DNA from: JAJNNC01 sp038232695
Lineage (GTDB): Bacteria > Bacteroidota > Bacteroidia > Cytophagales > Cyclobacteriaceae
Length of the DNA stretch: 6,077 nucleotides
NCBI GenBank assembly: GCA_038232695.1
Contig: JBBSNI010000353.1
Coordinates: 1-6,077, forward strand
Reading direction: 5' to 3'
The translations under genes were made by a program, and so were the position numbers. Below, in pieces: positions 1 through 5,100 of this stretch. The number at the start of each line of letters is the position of its first letter. Position 1 is the stretch's first letter. Below the pieces are notes generated by a model. That model had not been told where the DNA came from, ran no database searches, and saw nothing but the letters and a program-made list of their open reading frames with translations.

Positions 1-111
1 GAGTATATAGAAGTGTGGTATAACCGCCAAAGGAAGCATTCCTCTATCGGGTACAAAAACCCGGTAGCTTACGAACAGGAATGGAAAAAATCTACTGCTA
101 ATGCAGCTTAA
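1..111 (+). CDS. IS3-family transposase (OrfB, DDE integrase core), C-terminal fragment
   Basis: The reading frame is open from base 1 to a TAA at 109-111 and gives 36 residues. They include WYNRQRKHSSIGYKNPVAYE, the characteristic end of the integrase (rve) domain of IS3-family OrfB. In that family it follows the last catalytic Glu of the DDE triad, and the pattern YN..R.HSS.GY..P..YE is highly conserved. The transposase cuts and joins the element ends during copy-out/paste-in transposition. The start, the DDE residues and any frameshifting OrfA are upstream of the window, so completeness and activity cannot be judged. Confidence 0.88.
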   Translation, partial: EYIEVWYNRQRKHSSIGYKNPVAYEQEWKKSTANAA

Positions 112-141
112 TCATCTGTCTACTAAAATAGGGGAAACCCA
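1..141 (+). mobile_element. IS3-family insertion sequence, right end (partial)
   Basis: This is the downstream end of an insertion sequence whose body lies before the window. It contains the last codons of the transposase (1-111) and then a candidate right terminal inverted repeat at about 117-141. That repeat reads TGTCTACTAAAATAGGGG and then ends AAACCCA. Its reverse complement begins TGGGTTTCCCC, which has the TG...CA ends and general form of IS3-family termini. The matching left end and the target duplication cannot be seen, so the boundary at 141 is an inference from family pattern. The element ends 28 bp before the sigma factor stop codon and does not enter that gene. Confidence 0.75.
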
Positions 142-169
142 GCAGCACTATCGCACATGAACACCTTTG

Positions 170-748
170 CTAAAGTTCATCATACAACGTCTGGAGCTTT
201 TTGCGGAGGTAGAGGATTGCGTAGCGTTTCCGTGAAAGCAGCGTATTGACCGGTACCTGCGTAAGTTCGCTGATCTCTTTGAAGCTTAGGTCTTCAAACT
301 CATGCATGACAAAGACATCGCGCTGCGGCTCAGGCATTGCTTCCAGAGCTTCTTCTATGGCGTGCCAGATGGTAGCTCGCATCAGATCGCTGTCGGGGTC
401 GTCTGCTATACCGGGCAGTATATCTTCCAGCCGCAGGGCTTTGTCTTCATCATTCTGGGCAAACAAGAGTTGCTGGCTGAAAGTCTCCGGCTTTTTCTTG
501 CGGTAACGGTCTGTGATCTTGTTGCGCGCCACGGTAAAAAGCCAGGCTGTCACCCGCTCTATGGAGTTGAGCGTACGATAGGCTTCGGTGAGCTGATAGA
601 ATACGTCCTGTAAAATATCCTCGGCTTCCGTACGGTCGGGAATTCTTTTCTGGATAAAATGCAGCAGACGGCTTCGCTCGCGCCGTACCGTCCGGGCGAT
701 CTCATCGTTCTGACGCTCCATCACGCCGCTGATTGAAAGTGCTTCCAT
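170..748 (-). CDS. RNA polymerase sigma factor, ECF (sigma-70 family, group IV)
   Basis: A 192-residue sigma factor that would direct core RNA polymerase to a specific promoter set. Region 2 spans about residues 22-88: EAEDILQDVFYQL is the core-binding helix, and AWLFTVARNKITDRYRKKK is the promoter -10 recognition and melting part. Region 4 spans about 127-182, with LEAMPEPQRDVFVMHEFEDL followed by the helix-turn-helix FKEISELTQVPVNTLLSRKR that reads the -35. There is no region 3, as is normal for ECF factors, and the length is typical. The ATG at 748 gives the longest protein. Met10 (codon at 719-721) is a credible alternative, because family members often begin close to the NDEIA segment. 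No anti-sigma gene is adjacent. The divergent neighbour is a membrane protein that could in principle be a partner, but it shows no anti-sigma domain. The product family is clear; the regulon is unknown. Confidence 0.93.
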   Translation of the reverse strand: MEALSISGVMERQNDEIARTVRRERSRLLHFIQKRIPDRTEAEDILQDVFYQLTEAYRTLNSIERVTAWLFTVARNKITDRYRKKKPETFSQQLLFAQNDEDKALRLEDILPGIADDPDSDLMRATIWHAIEEALEAMPEPQRDVFVMHEFEDLSFKEISELTQVPVNTLLSRKRYAILYLRKKLQTLYDEL

Positions 749-807
749 GCTGTGTGTATAGACGGGTTAACGAAAAATAAATTGCAAAGGTCTTGTCAAT
801 AACAAAA

Positions 808-858
808 TTTATAACCTAATTTGGTTTATAACGTAAACTACTTTATAACTTATAACTA
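808..858. promoter_or_regulatory. Three tandem 17-bp repeats (TTTATAAC...), putative operator
   Basis: TTTATAAC occurs at 808-815, 825-832 and 842-849, exactly 17 bp apart, so 808-858 reads as three 17-bp units with the shared pattern TTTATAACnTA. A fourth copy of the 7-mer TTATAAC follows at 850-856, 7 bp after the third. The core TTATAA is itself a palindrome. The array lies in the sigma/membrane-protein intergenic region and ends 8 bp before the ATG at 867, where it would overlap promoter and leader. I infer cooperative binding of a regulator, most simply the winged-helix protein encoded by the second gene of the downstream operon. The spacing is observed; the binding is not. Confidence 0.5.
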
Positions 859-866
859 TCTACATT

Positions 867-1460
867 ATGGAAGCAAGTTCATCTAAATTGACAGAAACAG
901 AATCCTGGGAGATCATCCAAAACATGATCCGCCAGGCAAAAAATGAGATGCGCGACGACGGATTTTATTATCTGCTCTGGGGCTGGCTCGTCTTTGTAGC
1001 CAGTTTGTCGCACTACGTATTAGGCTATGTACTGCACTACCGCCATCCGTATGCCGTATGGTTGCTGATGTTGGTCGGGATAGCAGGCACGATCTACCAG
1101 TCGGTCAGAAAAAGCAAAACACAACGGGTAAAAACCCATATGGAACAGTTCATCGGCAGCTTCTGGCTGGGTATTTTCATTGCCATCGTGGTTGTCTTGC
1201 TTGGCGCTGCTTTCAAGACGGGCTATGCGGCGGCTTATCCCGCGCTGATCGCCATCTACGGCATTGGTACCTTTACGTCCGGTCGTTTGTTTCGCTTTAC
1301 ACCACTCGTCATAGGAGGCATCATAAGCTGGGCTATTGCCCTGGTCGCTTTCTTTGTCAGCTTTCCCGTACAGCTACTGCTGCTGGCGCTTACTGTGCTG
1401 GTCAGCTACCTCATTCCCGGCTACATTTTAAAAGCCGGTTACCGTCATGAGCGCGTTTGA
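867..1460 (+). CDS. Six-helix integral membrane protein of unknown function
   Basis: A 197-residue protein with a soluble, charged N-terminus (about residues 1-32, containing SWEIIQNMIRQAKNEMRDDG) followed by about six predicted membrane helices near 33-55, 62-78, 98-115, 120-138, 145-164 and 166-187. It ends in a short basic tail. I do not recognise a named domain. The arrangement, a cytoplasmic helical leader, several helices, and a downstream overlapping winged-helix gene, resembles a conserved Bacteroidota pair of unknown role. The next gene starts inside this one (ATG at 1447, stop at 1458-1460, 14-bp overlap), so the two are almost certainly co-transcribed and translationally coupled. 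The start at 867 is preferred because it follows the TTTATAAC repeats directly and there is no earlier in-frame ATG near it. It might sense a membrane signal for the regulator, but this is inference from linkage only. Confidence 0.8.
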   Translation: MEASSSKLTETESWEIIQNMIRQAKNEMRDDGFYYLLWGWLVFVASLSHYVLGYVLHYRHPYAVWLLMLVGIAGTIYQSVRKSKTQRVKTHMEQFIGSFWLGIFIAIVVVLLGAAFKTGYAAAYPALIAIYGIGTFTSGRLFRFTPLVIGGIISWAIALVAFFVSFPVQLLLLALTVLVSYLIPGYILKAGYRHERV

Positions 1461-1752
1461 GTCATTAGACCCTATGCTGCATTCGCAGTTGCGCCTGGCG
1501 GTGATGTCTTTGCTGATCGGGGTAAAGGAAGCCGAGTTTACCTATATCAAAGAGAAGACGGAAGCCACGGCAGGCAACCTGAGCGTACAGATCAACAAGC
1601 TAAAAGAAGCAGGCTATATCGAAGTGCACAAAAGCTTCAAAGACAATTATCCGCTCACAACCTGTAAAATCACACAACAGGGCGTCAGCGCTTTCGAGCA
1701 GTATGTCAATGCGCTGAAGACTTATATTGATAGCAACCCTAAGAATGCCTGA
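1447..1752 (+). CDS. Winged-helix DNA-binding transcriptional regulator (HTH_34/MarR-ArsR-like)
   Basis: A 101-residue single-domain regulator. After LDPMLHSQLRLAVMSLL (helix 1) and EAEFTYIKEKTEAT (helix 2) comes the recognition helix TAGNLSVQINKLKEAGYIEV at about 41-60, then a beta-wing (HKSFKDNYPLTTCKITQQG, about 61-79) and a C-terminal helix FEQYVNALKTYI that probably forms the dimer. The order LH..lRl.im..L, t.gnLs.hi.kLeeaGyi, T...iT..G is that of the PF13601-type winged helix family. There is no sensor domain and no metal-binding cysteine cluster, so the signal is unknown. The start codon lies inside the membrane-protein gene (14-bp overlap), indicating translational coupling. The tandem repeats at 808-858 ahead of the operon are the obvious candidate autoregulatory site. 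Confidence 0.88.
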   Translation: MSAFESLDPMLHSQLRLAVMSLLIGVKEAEFTYIKEKTEATAGNLSVQINKLKEAGYIEVHKSFKDNYPLTTCKITQQGVSAFEQYVNALKTYIDSNPKNA

Positions 1753-1791
1753 ATAGGGTGTTCAGGTGTATACTACAGTACATTTTGCGAA

Positions 1792-1815
1792 GTGGGCTGT
1801 GGAGACACAGCCCAC
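1792..1815. repeat. Hairpin A of the nested repeat
   Basis: A perfect 10-bp GC-rich stem with the tetraloop GAGA, a GNRA-type loop when read on the plus strand. It starts 39 bp after the regulator stop codon. The downstream bases (GGCGATAC) contain no T-run, so a standard intrinsic terminator is not supported, although the stem could protect the 3' end of the upstream mRNA. Confidence 0.75.
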
Positions 1816-1820
1816 GGCGA

Positions 1821-1856
1821 TACGCCCTGGTTTGTGTCCCCACAAACCGGGGCGTA
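1821..1856. repeat. Hairpin B of the nested repeat
   Basis: A 16-bp stem, TACGCCCTGGTTTGTG against CACAAACCGGGGCGTA, with a single T:G pair (1828 with 1849) and loop TCCC. Read on the minus strand the loop is GGGA, also of GNRA type. Its apex, GTG-TCCC-CAC, is the reverse complement of the hairpin A apex GTG-GAGA-CAC except for one base, so the two hairpins look like oppositely oriented versions of one motif at their tips. No T-run follows on the plus strand. Confidence 0.75.
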
Positions 1857-1900
1857 AATACATAAACACCTGAACACCTACGCACTTAAACACTTTAACC

Positions 1901-2386
1901 ATGGAAAACCTTATTCACGACGAGATTGGACTCATTCATCTGGCAGCCTCTATCATCGCATTAGCTTCGGGCACTTGGGTATTGCTACTGAAAAAAGGAA
2001 GCAACCGGCACAAACAAGTAGGCTATGTCTATGTAGGCAGCATGGTGGTGCTGATCGTGACGGCTTTTAGCATTTACCGTTTGTTTGGCGGCTTTGGTAT
2101 CTTTCATATAGCCGCAGTGGTCAGTGCTGTTACGTTGTTGGGCGGTATGATTCCGGTCATTACCAAGCGACCTAAAAACTGGCTCGGGATGCATTTTGCG
2201 TTTATGTATTGGTCGGTAATGGGCTTGTACGCTGCTTTTGTTTCTGAGACGCTTACCAGGGTTCCCGAGACTCCTTTTTTTGGGATAGTAGGAATAGCTA
2301 CTTTTGCCGTGATGCTATTGGCTAACCTACTTTATAAAAAATATAGCAAACGATGGCAAGCAACCTTTGATAAAACGCCGGTATGA
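1901..2386 (+). CDS. DUF2306-like integral membrane protein
   Basis: A 161-residue protein with about five hydrophobic helices near residues 9-29, 41-60, 66-86, 98-117 and 125-146, and a basic C-terminal tail (LLYKKYSKRW). The pattern of an early HLAASIIALASGTWVLLL helix, then KKGSNRHKQVGYVYVGSMVV, then a helix starting GIFHIAAVVSAVTLL, and finally NWLGMHFAFMYWSVMGLYAAF fits the DUF2306 family of bacterial membrane proteins. Histidines 13, 37, 69 and 98 lie in or at the edges of helices, in the positions where this family keeps histidines. Function is not established; heme or metal binding would be speculation. The ATG at 1901 follows a short A/C-rich leader after the nested repeat, with no clear ribosome binding site, as is common in Bacteroidota. 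Confidence 0.78.
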   Translation: MENLIHDEIGLIHLAASIIALASGTWVLLLKKGSNRHKQVGYVYVGSMVVLIVTAFSIYRLFGGFGIFHIAAVVSAVTLLGGMIPVITKRPKNWLGMHFAFMYWSVMGLYAAFVSETLTRVPETPFFGIVGIATFAVMLLANLLYKKYSKRWQATFDKTPV

Positions 2387-2417
2387 GGAAACTTCTCAGA
2401 ATTGCTATGCACAAATC

Positions 2418-2591
2418 ATGGTGACAGGCTTTTCTATGCTAATAGCCTTCATTGCCAAAGTAACACCCTTAGAGTGGCTTGCCATTATATCAGGATTCGC
2501 TTACTTTTTGATCTGGCCCGCCATTCGTATCGCTCTCAAAATAGCGGAGCGAAAGAAGAAAGACATCGCTACGCAGCACGTAAACACCTGA
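2418..2591 (+). CDS. Possible small membrane protein (57 residues)
   Basis: Starting at the ATG at 2418, the frame encodes 57 residues: a hydrophobic segment (MVTGFSMLIAFIAKV, about 1-15), then PLEWLAIISGFAYFLIWPAIRIAL (about 17-40) and a highly basic, polar tail (KIAERKKKDIATQHVNT). This hydrophobic-then-basic layout is coherent for a small inner-membrane protein obeying the positive-inside rule. The frame can be extended to a TTG at 2367, overlapping the DUF2306 gene, but that gives a polar, unconvincing N-terminus, so ATG 2418 is preferred. It follows the DUF2306 stop by 31 bp and may be co-transcribed. Its TGA ends at 2591 and the reductase stop codon occupies 2592-2594 on the other strand, so the two genes abut tail to tail. 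No family is recognised and it may not be expressed. Confidence 0.5.
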   Translation: MVTGFSMLIAFIAKVTPLEWLAIISGFAYFLIWPAIRIALKIAERKKKDIATQHVNT

Positions 2592-3635
2592 TTACCTTCT
2601 CTTGTTTTCCTCCTGCTGTTGCTTGCGGTCGGTACCCTGGCGTTCAAACATCCAACCTGGATATTCAGACGGCAGCTTACTGACTTCGTCCAGCTTTTGC
2701 AGTTCTTCCGAAGTAAGCTTTACTTCCACCGCTTTCAGGTTATCTTCCAACTGCTCCATCTTTTTGGCACCAATGATCACGGTCGTCACTACCTCCTGGT
2801 GCAGCAGCCACGCCAGCGCCAGACGCGCTACGGAAATATCCTTTGCGGCTGCCATCGGATGCATCACATCCAGTATGTCGAAGGCGCGTTCTTTATTGAC
2901 CGGTGGAAAGTCAAAGTCTACGCGGCGCGCGCCTTCCGGTCCTTGCTCATCGCGCTTGTATTTGCCGCTGAGTAAGCCGCCTGCCAGCGGGCTCCACACC
3001 ATCAGCCCTACCTGCTGATCGAGCATGAGCGGCACCAGTTCCCGCTCCAGGTCTCGTCCGGCAATGGTATAATACGCCTGCAAGGATACAAATTTTGACA
3101 GCCCGTGGTATTCGGCGTAAGACAGCGCTTTCATGATCTGCCAGGCAGCCAGGTTGCTGCAACCTACATAGCGCACTTTGCCGCTGCGCACCAGATCGTC
3201 TAACGTCCGCACGGTTTCTTCCAGCGGCGTGAAGGCATCAACACCATGAATCTGGTACAGGTCAATATAGTCGGTATTCAGGCGGCGCAGGCTTTCCTCT
3301 ACCTGCCACATGATATGTCCGCGCGAGAGTCCCGTTTGGTTCGGACCTTCGCCCATCTTGGCCCGCACTTTGGTGGCAACCACCAGTTCATGGCGCGACA
3401 AACCCAGGTTACGCAGGGCTTTGCCGGTCATTTCTTCAGAAAGTCCTTCAGAGTAAACATTGGCGGTATCTATAAAATTAATGCCTGCGTCTACCGAGCG
3501 TTTGACGAGTTGGTCTACATTGTCCTGGTCTAACTTGCCGATGGCTGTCCAGTAGCCTTTGCCGCCAAAGGTCATGGTGCCCAGGCATAGTTCTGAAACC
3601 AAGAGTCCGGTGTTTCCTAAAATATTATATTTCAT
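2592..3635 (-). CDS. Aldo/keto reductase (NADPH-dependent)
   Basis: A 347-residue cytosolic oxidoreductase that would reduce aldehydes or ketones to alcohols with NAD(P)H. The TIM-barrel family signature is complete: YNILGNTGLLVSELCLGTMTFG at the N-terminus, and the catalytic tetrad Asp56 and Tyr61 (in GINFIDTANVYSEG), Lys89 (VVATKVR) and His130 (DLYQIHGVD). Cofactor-binding segments are SPLAGGLLSGKY (about 215-226) and IIGAKKMEQLEDNL (about 287-300). It resembles the bacterial YajO/general-stress type more than plant or mammalian members. Length is normal apart from a polar tail of about 15 residues after the family's end (RQGTDRKQQQEENKRR), encoded right up to the junction with the opposing small ORF. 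The ATG at 3635 places the first barrel strand at residues 3-6, as expected. The substrate cannot be deduced. It lies 124 bp downstream of the lipoprotein gene on the same strand. Confidence 0.95.
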   Translation of the reverse strand: MKYNILGNTGLLVSELCLGTMTFGGKGYWTAIGKLDQDNVDQLVKRSVDAGINFIDTANVYSEGLSEEMTGKALRNLGLSRHELVVATKVRAKMGEGPNQTGLSRGHIMWQVEESLRRLNTDYIDLYQIHGVDAFTPLEETVRTLDDLVRSGKVRYVGCSNLAAWQIMKALSYAEYHGLSKFVSLQAYYTIAGRDLERELVPLMLDQQVGLMVWSPLAGGLLSGKYKRDEQGPEGARRVDFDFPPVNKERAFDILDVMHPMAAAKDISVARLALAWLLHQEVVTTVIIGAKKMEQLEDNLKAVEVKLTSEELQKLDEVSKLPSEYPGWMFERQGTDRKQQQEENKRR

Positions 3636-3653
3636 AACAGATAGGTCTACGGT

Positions 3654-3661
3654 GAAATATA
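3654..3661 (-). promoter_or_regulatory. Weak candidate -7 element for the aldo/keto reductase
   Basis: On the minus strand this reads TATATTTC, seven of eight positions of the Bacteroidota -7 consensus TAnnTTTG, and lies 18 bp before the reductase ATG. No TTTG is found at the expected distance upstream, and the implied leader would be very short. It is the best match in the 124-bp gap between the lipoprotein and the reductase. Confidence 0.22.
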
Positions 3662-3759
3662 ATAAAGGCGTTTGAGGGATATTTGTTTAGCAATCCATCT
3701 CAAAAACAAAAGGTTGACCGCAACTGCACAACAGCGATTCACGTACCGTGACCGTTTAT

Positions 3760-4611
3760 TTATGGTGCTTCAGGGGTATCAAGATTAACAATTGGCCAGA
3801 CAGCGGGCGCAGGAAAACTGACGCCTTTGTTATCTCCACGCTGCGCATCCTGCCCAAAGTAATAGAGCGGCCATCCTTTATAGGTCAATTGCTGCCGGCC
3901 AAATACGGTAATTTCTCCAAAATCAGCCTTATTCATAGGAGCGGGCAGGTCTTCAATTTCCACATAAAAGATAGGCCAAACAGCGTCATTGCTAAAGTCT
4001 TCTTTGGTGAAGTTATTGGTATTTTGGGTGTCTCTTATGAATCCGTAAATAGTGCGTCCGTTAATGTCGGTAAAGTATTTGGTGACTTCATCGCCTTCCG
4101 TATAATCACTTTTATAATTTTTTCCGTCATACCCTAGCAGTTGGGCATCCACGATCATCAGGGAGTAAGTAGGTTTGACGACATACCAAACATGGTTGAC
4201 ATCCTGTCCCTTGGTTTCGCCGCTGGCTTCTATATTGCTATCAGAAGTAGGAGAATAGTAGTACAGCGGCCAGCCTTTGAAGGTAGTTTGCTTGTTTCCA
4301 TCGCTCCGGGTGATTTCTCCAAAGTCTGCCTAAGCAAGACCAGCGCCCAGGCTTAAGTTATCGGTATAGTAGACGGGCCAGGCGTTCAGGCAGCCGCCTG
4401 CGCAGGCGCTTTCTCCTTTTGCATCTCTGGTAAAATAATAAAGCGTGTTTCCATTTCCATCCGCCAGGATTTCGCCCAAAGAAGCATTATTCATTAATTT
4501 TACTTCGTTTGATTGATCGGCAGAGACTTCATCGTCTTCTTTGCAATGGGTTGCACTGAAGGCGATCACAGCGATCAGGCTGTAGTGGAGTAGGTTGCGT
4601 AGTGTTTTCAT
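3760..4611 (-). pseudogene. COG4315/Lipoprotein_15 repeat lipoprotein, interrupted by one in-frame TAG
   Basis: The reading frame from ATG 4611 to TAA at 3760 has 284 codons. It is open throughout except for a TAG at 4330-4332 (codon 94), giving a 93-residue front part and a 189-codon rear part. It starts with a lipoprotein signal peptide, MKTLRNLLHYSLIAVIAFSATHC, whose lipid-accepting Cys23 is followed by KEDDE, matching the Lys-acidic surface-export signal of Bacteroidota lipoproteins. The mature part has four copies of the PF03640-type repeat. The first has LGEILADGNGNTLYYFTRD with C70, C74 and W78. The second has ADFGEIT...KGWPLYYY. The third has GRTIYGFIRD (189-194). The fourth has ADFGEIT...KGWPLYYFGQD (250-255). 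Copies one, three and four keep the Yx(FWY)xxD motif of the family, whose biochemical role is unknown. A second start at ATG 4158 could express the last two repeats alone, but without a signal peptide. A recent nonsense mutation, a sequencing error or readthrough are all possible. Confidence 0.82.
4330..4332 (-). other. In-frame TAG interrupting the lipoprotein frame (codon 94)
   Basis: On the minus strand the local reading is CTT GCT TAG GCA GAC TTT GGA GAA. The paralogous place in the fourth repeat of the same protein reads ATG AAT AAG GCT GAT TTT GGA GAA. The stop therefore aligns with a lysine AAG codon, and a single A-to-T change would produce it. There is no frameshift on either side. 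Confidence 0.85.
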
Positions 4612-4683
4612 AGTTTTGTTGTGTAAGGATTGGGATGATACCGGGTTTAAATAACCTGCCGTTTGGTGCACAGGATTTTATGT

Positions 4684-4702
4684 CTGTACATGGTTTGTAC
4701 AG
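4684..4702. promoter_or_regulatory. Palindrome CTGTACA-N5-TGTACAG, putative operator
   Basis: A perfect 7-bp inverted repeat with a 5-bp spacer, 73 bp upstream of the lipoprotein ATG (4611), which is a usual place for an operator overlapping a promoter. The spacing of the half-site centres (12 bp) is about one helical turn and suits a dimeric regulator. The regulator is not identifiable from the window. Confidence 0.45.
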
Positions 4703-4957
4703 GCAAAGGTTGCTTGCGTCCGGTATTATTTTTTATAAGCCTTGCTCAAATGTTTTATGCTTATCTCTTAACAAGGAATTTTCTAGGTGATGCAGGCGCA
4801 CCTTGGAAGAAGTAGCTGGCTGTTATAAGTTTAGAATAGCTCTGATGTGCAGGTTTAATGAAAGGATAGCACTTGCTCGGACATACTACAAATGGCTGTT
4901 TATAGATTGTTCAGGAACTTTAACATTTCCTGCAACTGGGTGTTTACAATTGTTATG

Positions 4958-4965
4958 TACCTTTG
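4958..4965 (+). promoter_or_regulatory. Candidate -7 element (TACCTTTG) for the TIGR04255 operon
   Basis: An exact match to the Bacteroidota housekeeping -7 consensus TAnnTTTG. At the expected 19-bp spacing upstream lies ACTG (4935-4938), only a partial match to the -33 TTTG. Initiation shortly after 4965 would give a leader of roughly 130 nt before the ATG at 5101. An exact 8-mer of this kind could also occur by chance. Confidence 0.35.
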
Positions 4966-5087
4966 AAGTGACTAAGTATTTTGATATATTCTATTTTCTC
5001 GGTAAATAGCGAACGTGGAAAGTTTCTTTGTAGGGCAATATTAATCTTGTAGTAACCTAAGCAATCTATGTATATCTGTAACACAGT

Positions 5088-5092
5088 AAGGA
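5088..5092 (+). promoter_or_regulatory. Shine-Dalgarno-like AAGGA before the TIGR04255 gene
   Basis: AAGGA ends 8 bp before the ATG at 5101. Most genes in this window lack a clear ribosome binding site, so this one is mildly unusual and supports the chosen start. Confidence 0.45.
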
Positions 5093-5100
5093 CAATATAA

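Larger units (their letters stand above)
1757..1878. repeat. Nested inverted repeat: 13-bp outer stem enclosing two strong hairpins
   Basis: The outer arms GGTGTTCAGGTGT (1757-1769) and ACACCTGAACACC (1866-1878) are perfect reverse complements. Inside are two independent hairpins. Hairpin A has a perfect 10-bp stem GTGGGCTGTG/CACAGCCCAC (1792-1801 and 1806-1815) with loop GAGA. Hairpin B has a 16-bp stem at 1821-1836 and 1841-1856, with one T:G pair and loop TCCC. Folded, this is a three-way junction. It fills nearly the whole gap between the regulator stop (1752) and the DUF2306 start (1901). Neither hairpin is followed by a T-tract. It could be a MITE-like or REP-like mobile repeat, a structured leader of the next gene, or a small RNA; the sequence alone does not decide. 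No flanking target duplication is evident. Confidence 0.8.
4612..5100. other. AT-rich intergenic stretch, no convincing gene
   Basis: This gap separates the divergent lipoprotein and TIGR04255 genes. It contains the CTGTACA palindrome near the lipoprotein end, a candidate promoter for the TIGR04255 gene near 4958, a weak hairpin CAGGAA/TTCCTG (4912-4917 and 4927-4932, 9-nt loop) and an AAGGA site just before 5101. Open frames of 60 to 100 codons cross parts of it on both strands, but they have cysteine-rich or low-complexity composition, no domain, and one overlaps the TIGR04255 gene, so I do not call them. No tRNA, repeat array or insertion-sequence end is visible. It may mark the edge of an acquired segment. 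Confidence 0.6.

Noticed and set aside
246..613. Plus-strand open frames opposite the sigma factor
   Set aside because: They lie antisense to a gene with complete sigma regions 2 and 4 and encode no recognisable protein.
808..858. CRISPR array
   Set aside because: The 17-bp units are directly adjacent with only about 10 conserved positions, there are no spacers, and no cas gene is present.
1792..1856. Two hairpins as ordinary intrinsic terminators of the regulator operon
   Set aside because: Neither stem is followed by a T-rich tract on the plus strand, and both sit inside a larger perfect inverted repeat, which a terminator does not need.
1757..1878. tRNA-like cloverleaf
   Set aside because: The element is longer than a tRNA, has only two internal arms, and lacks the anticodon loop, the conserved T-loop bases and a CCA-compatible acceptor end.
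2367..2417. TTG start at 2367 for the small membrane ORF
   Set aside because: The added 17 residues are polar and come from the overlap with the DUF2306 gene; the ATG at 2418 begins directly at the hydrophobic segment.
2602..3533. Several open frames within the aldo/keto reductase on both strands
   Set aside because: They are shadows of a GC-richer gene with an intact catalytic tetrad, and their products are low-complexity and unlike any family.
3739..3751. Short palindrome TCACG-TAC-CGTGA between lipoprotein and reductase
   Set aside because: Five-base arms with a 3-base centre and no T-run afterwards; too small to call as a terminator or operator without conservation.
4612..4671. Upstream ATG at 4671 as start of the lipoprotein
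   Set aside because: It would place 20 polar residues in front of a well-formed lipoprotein signal peptide that begins at Met 4611.
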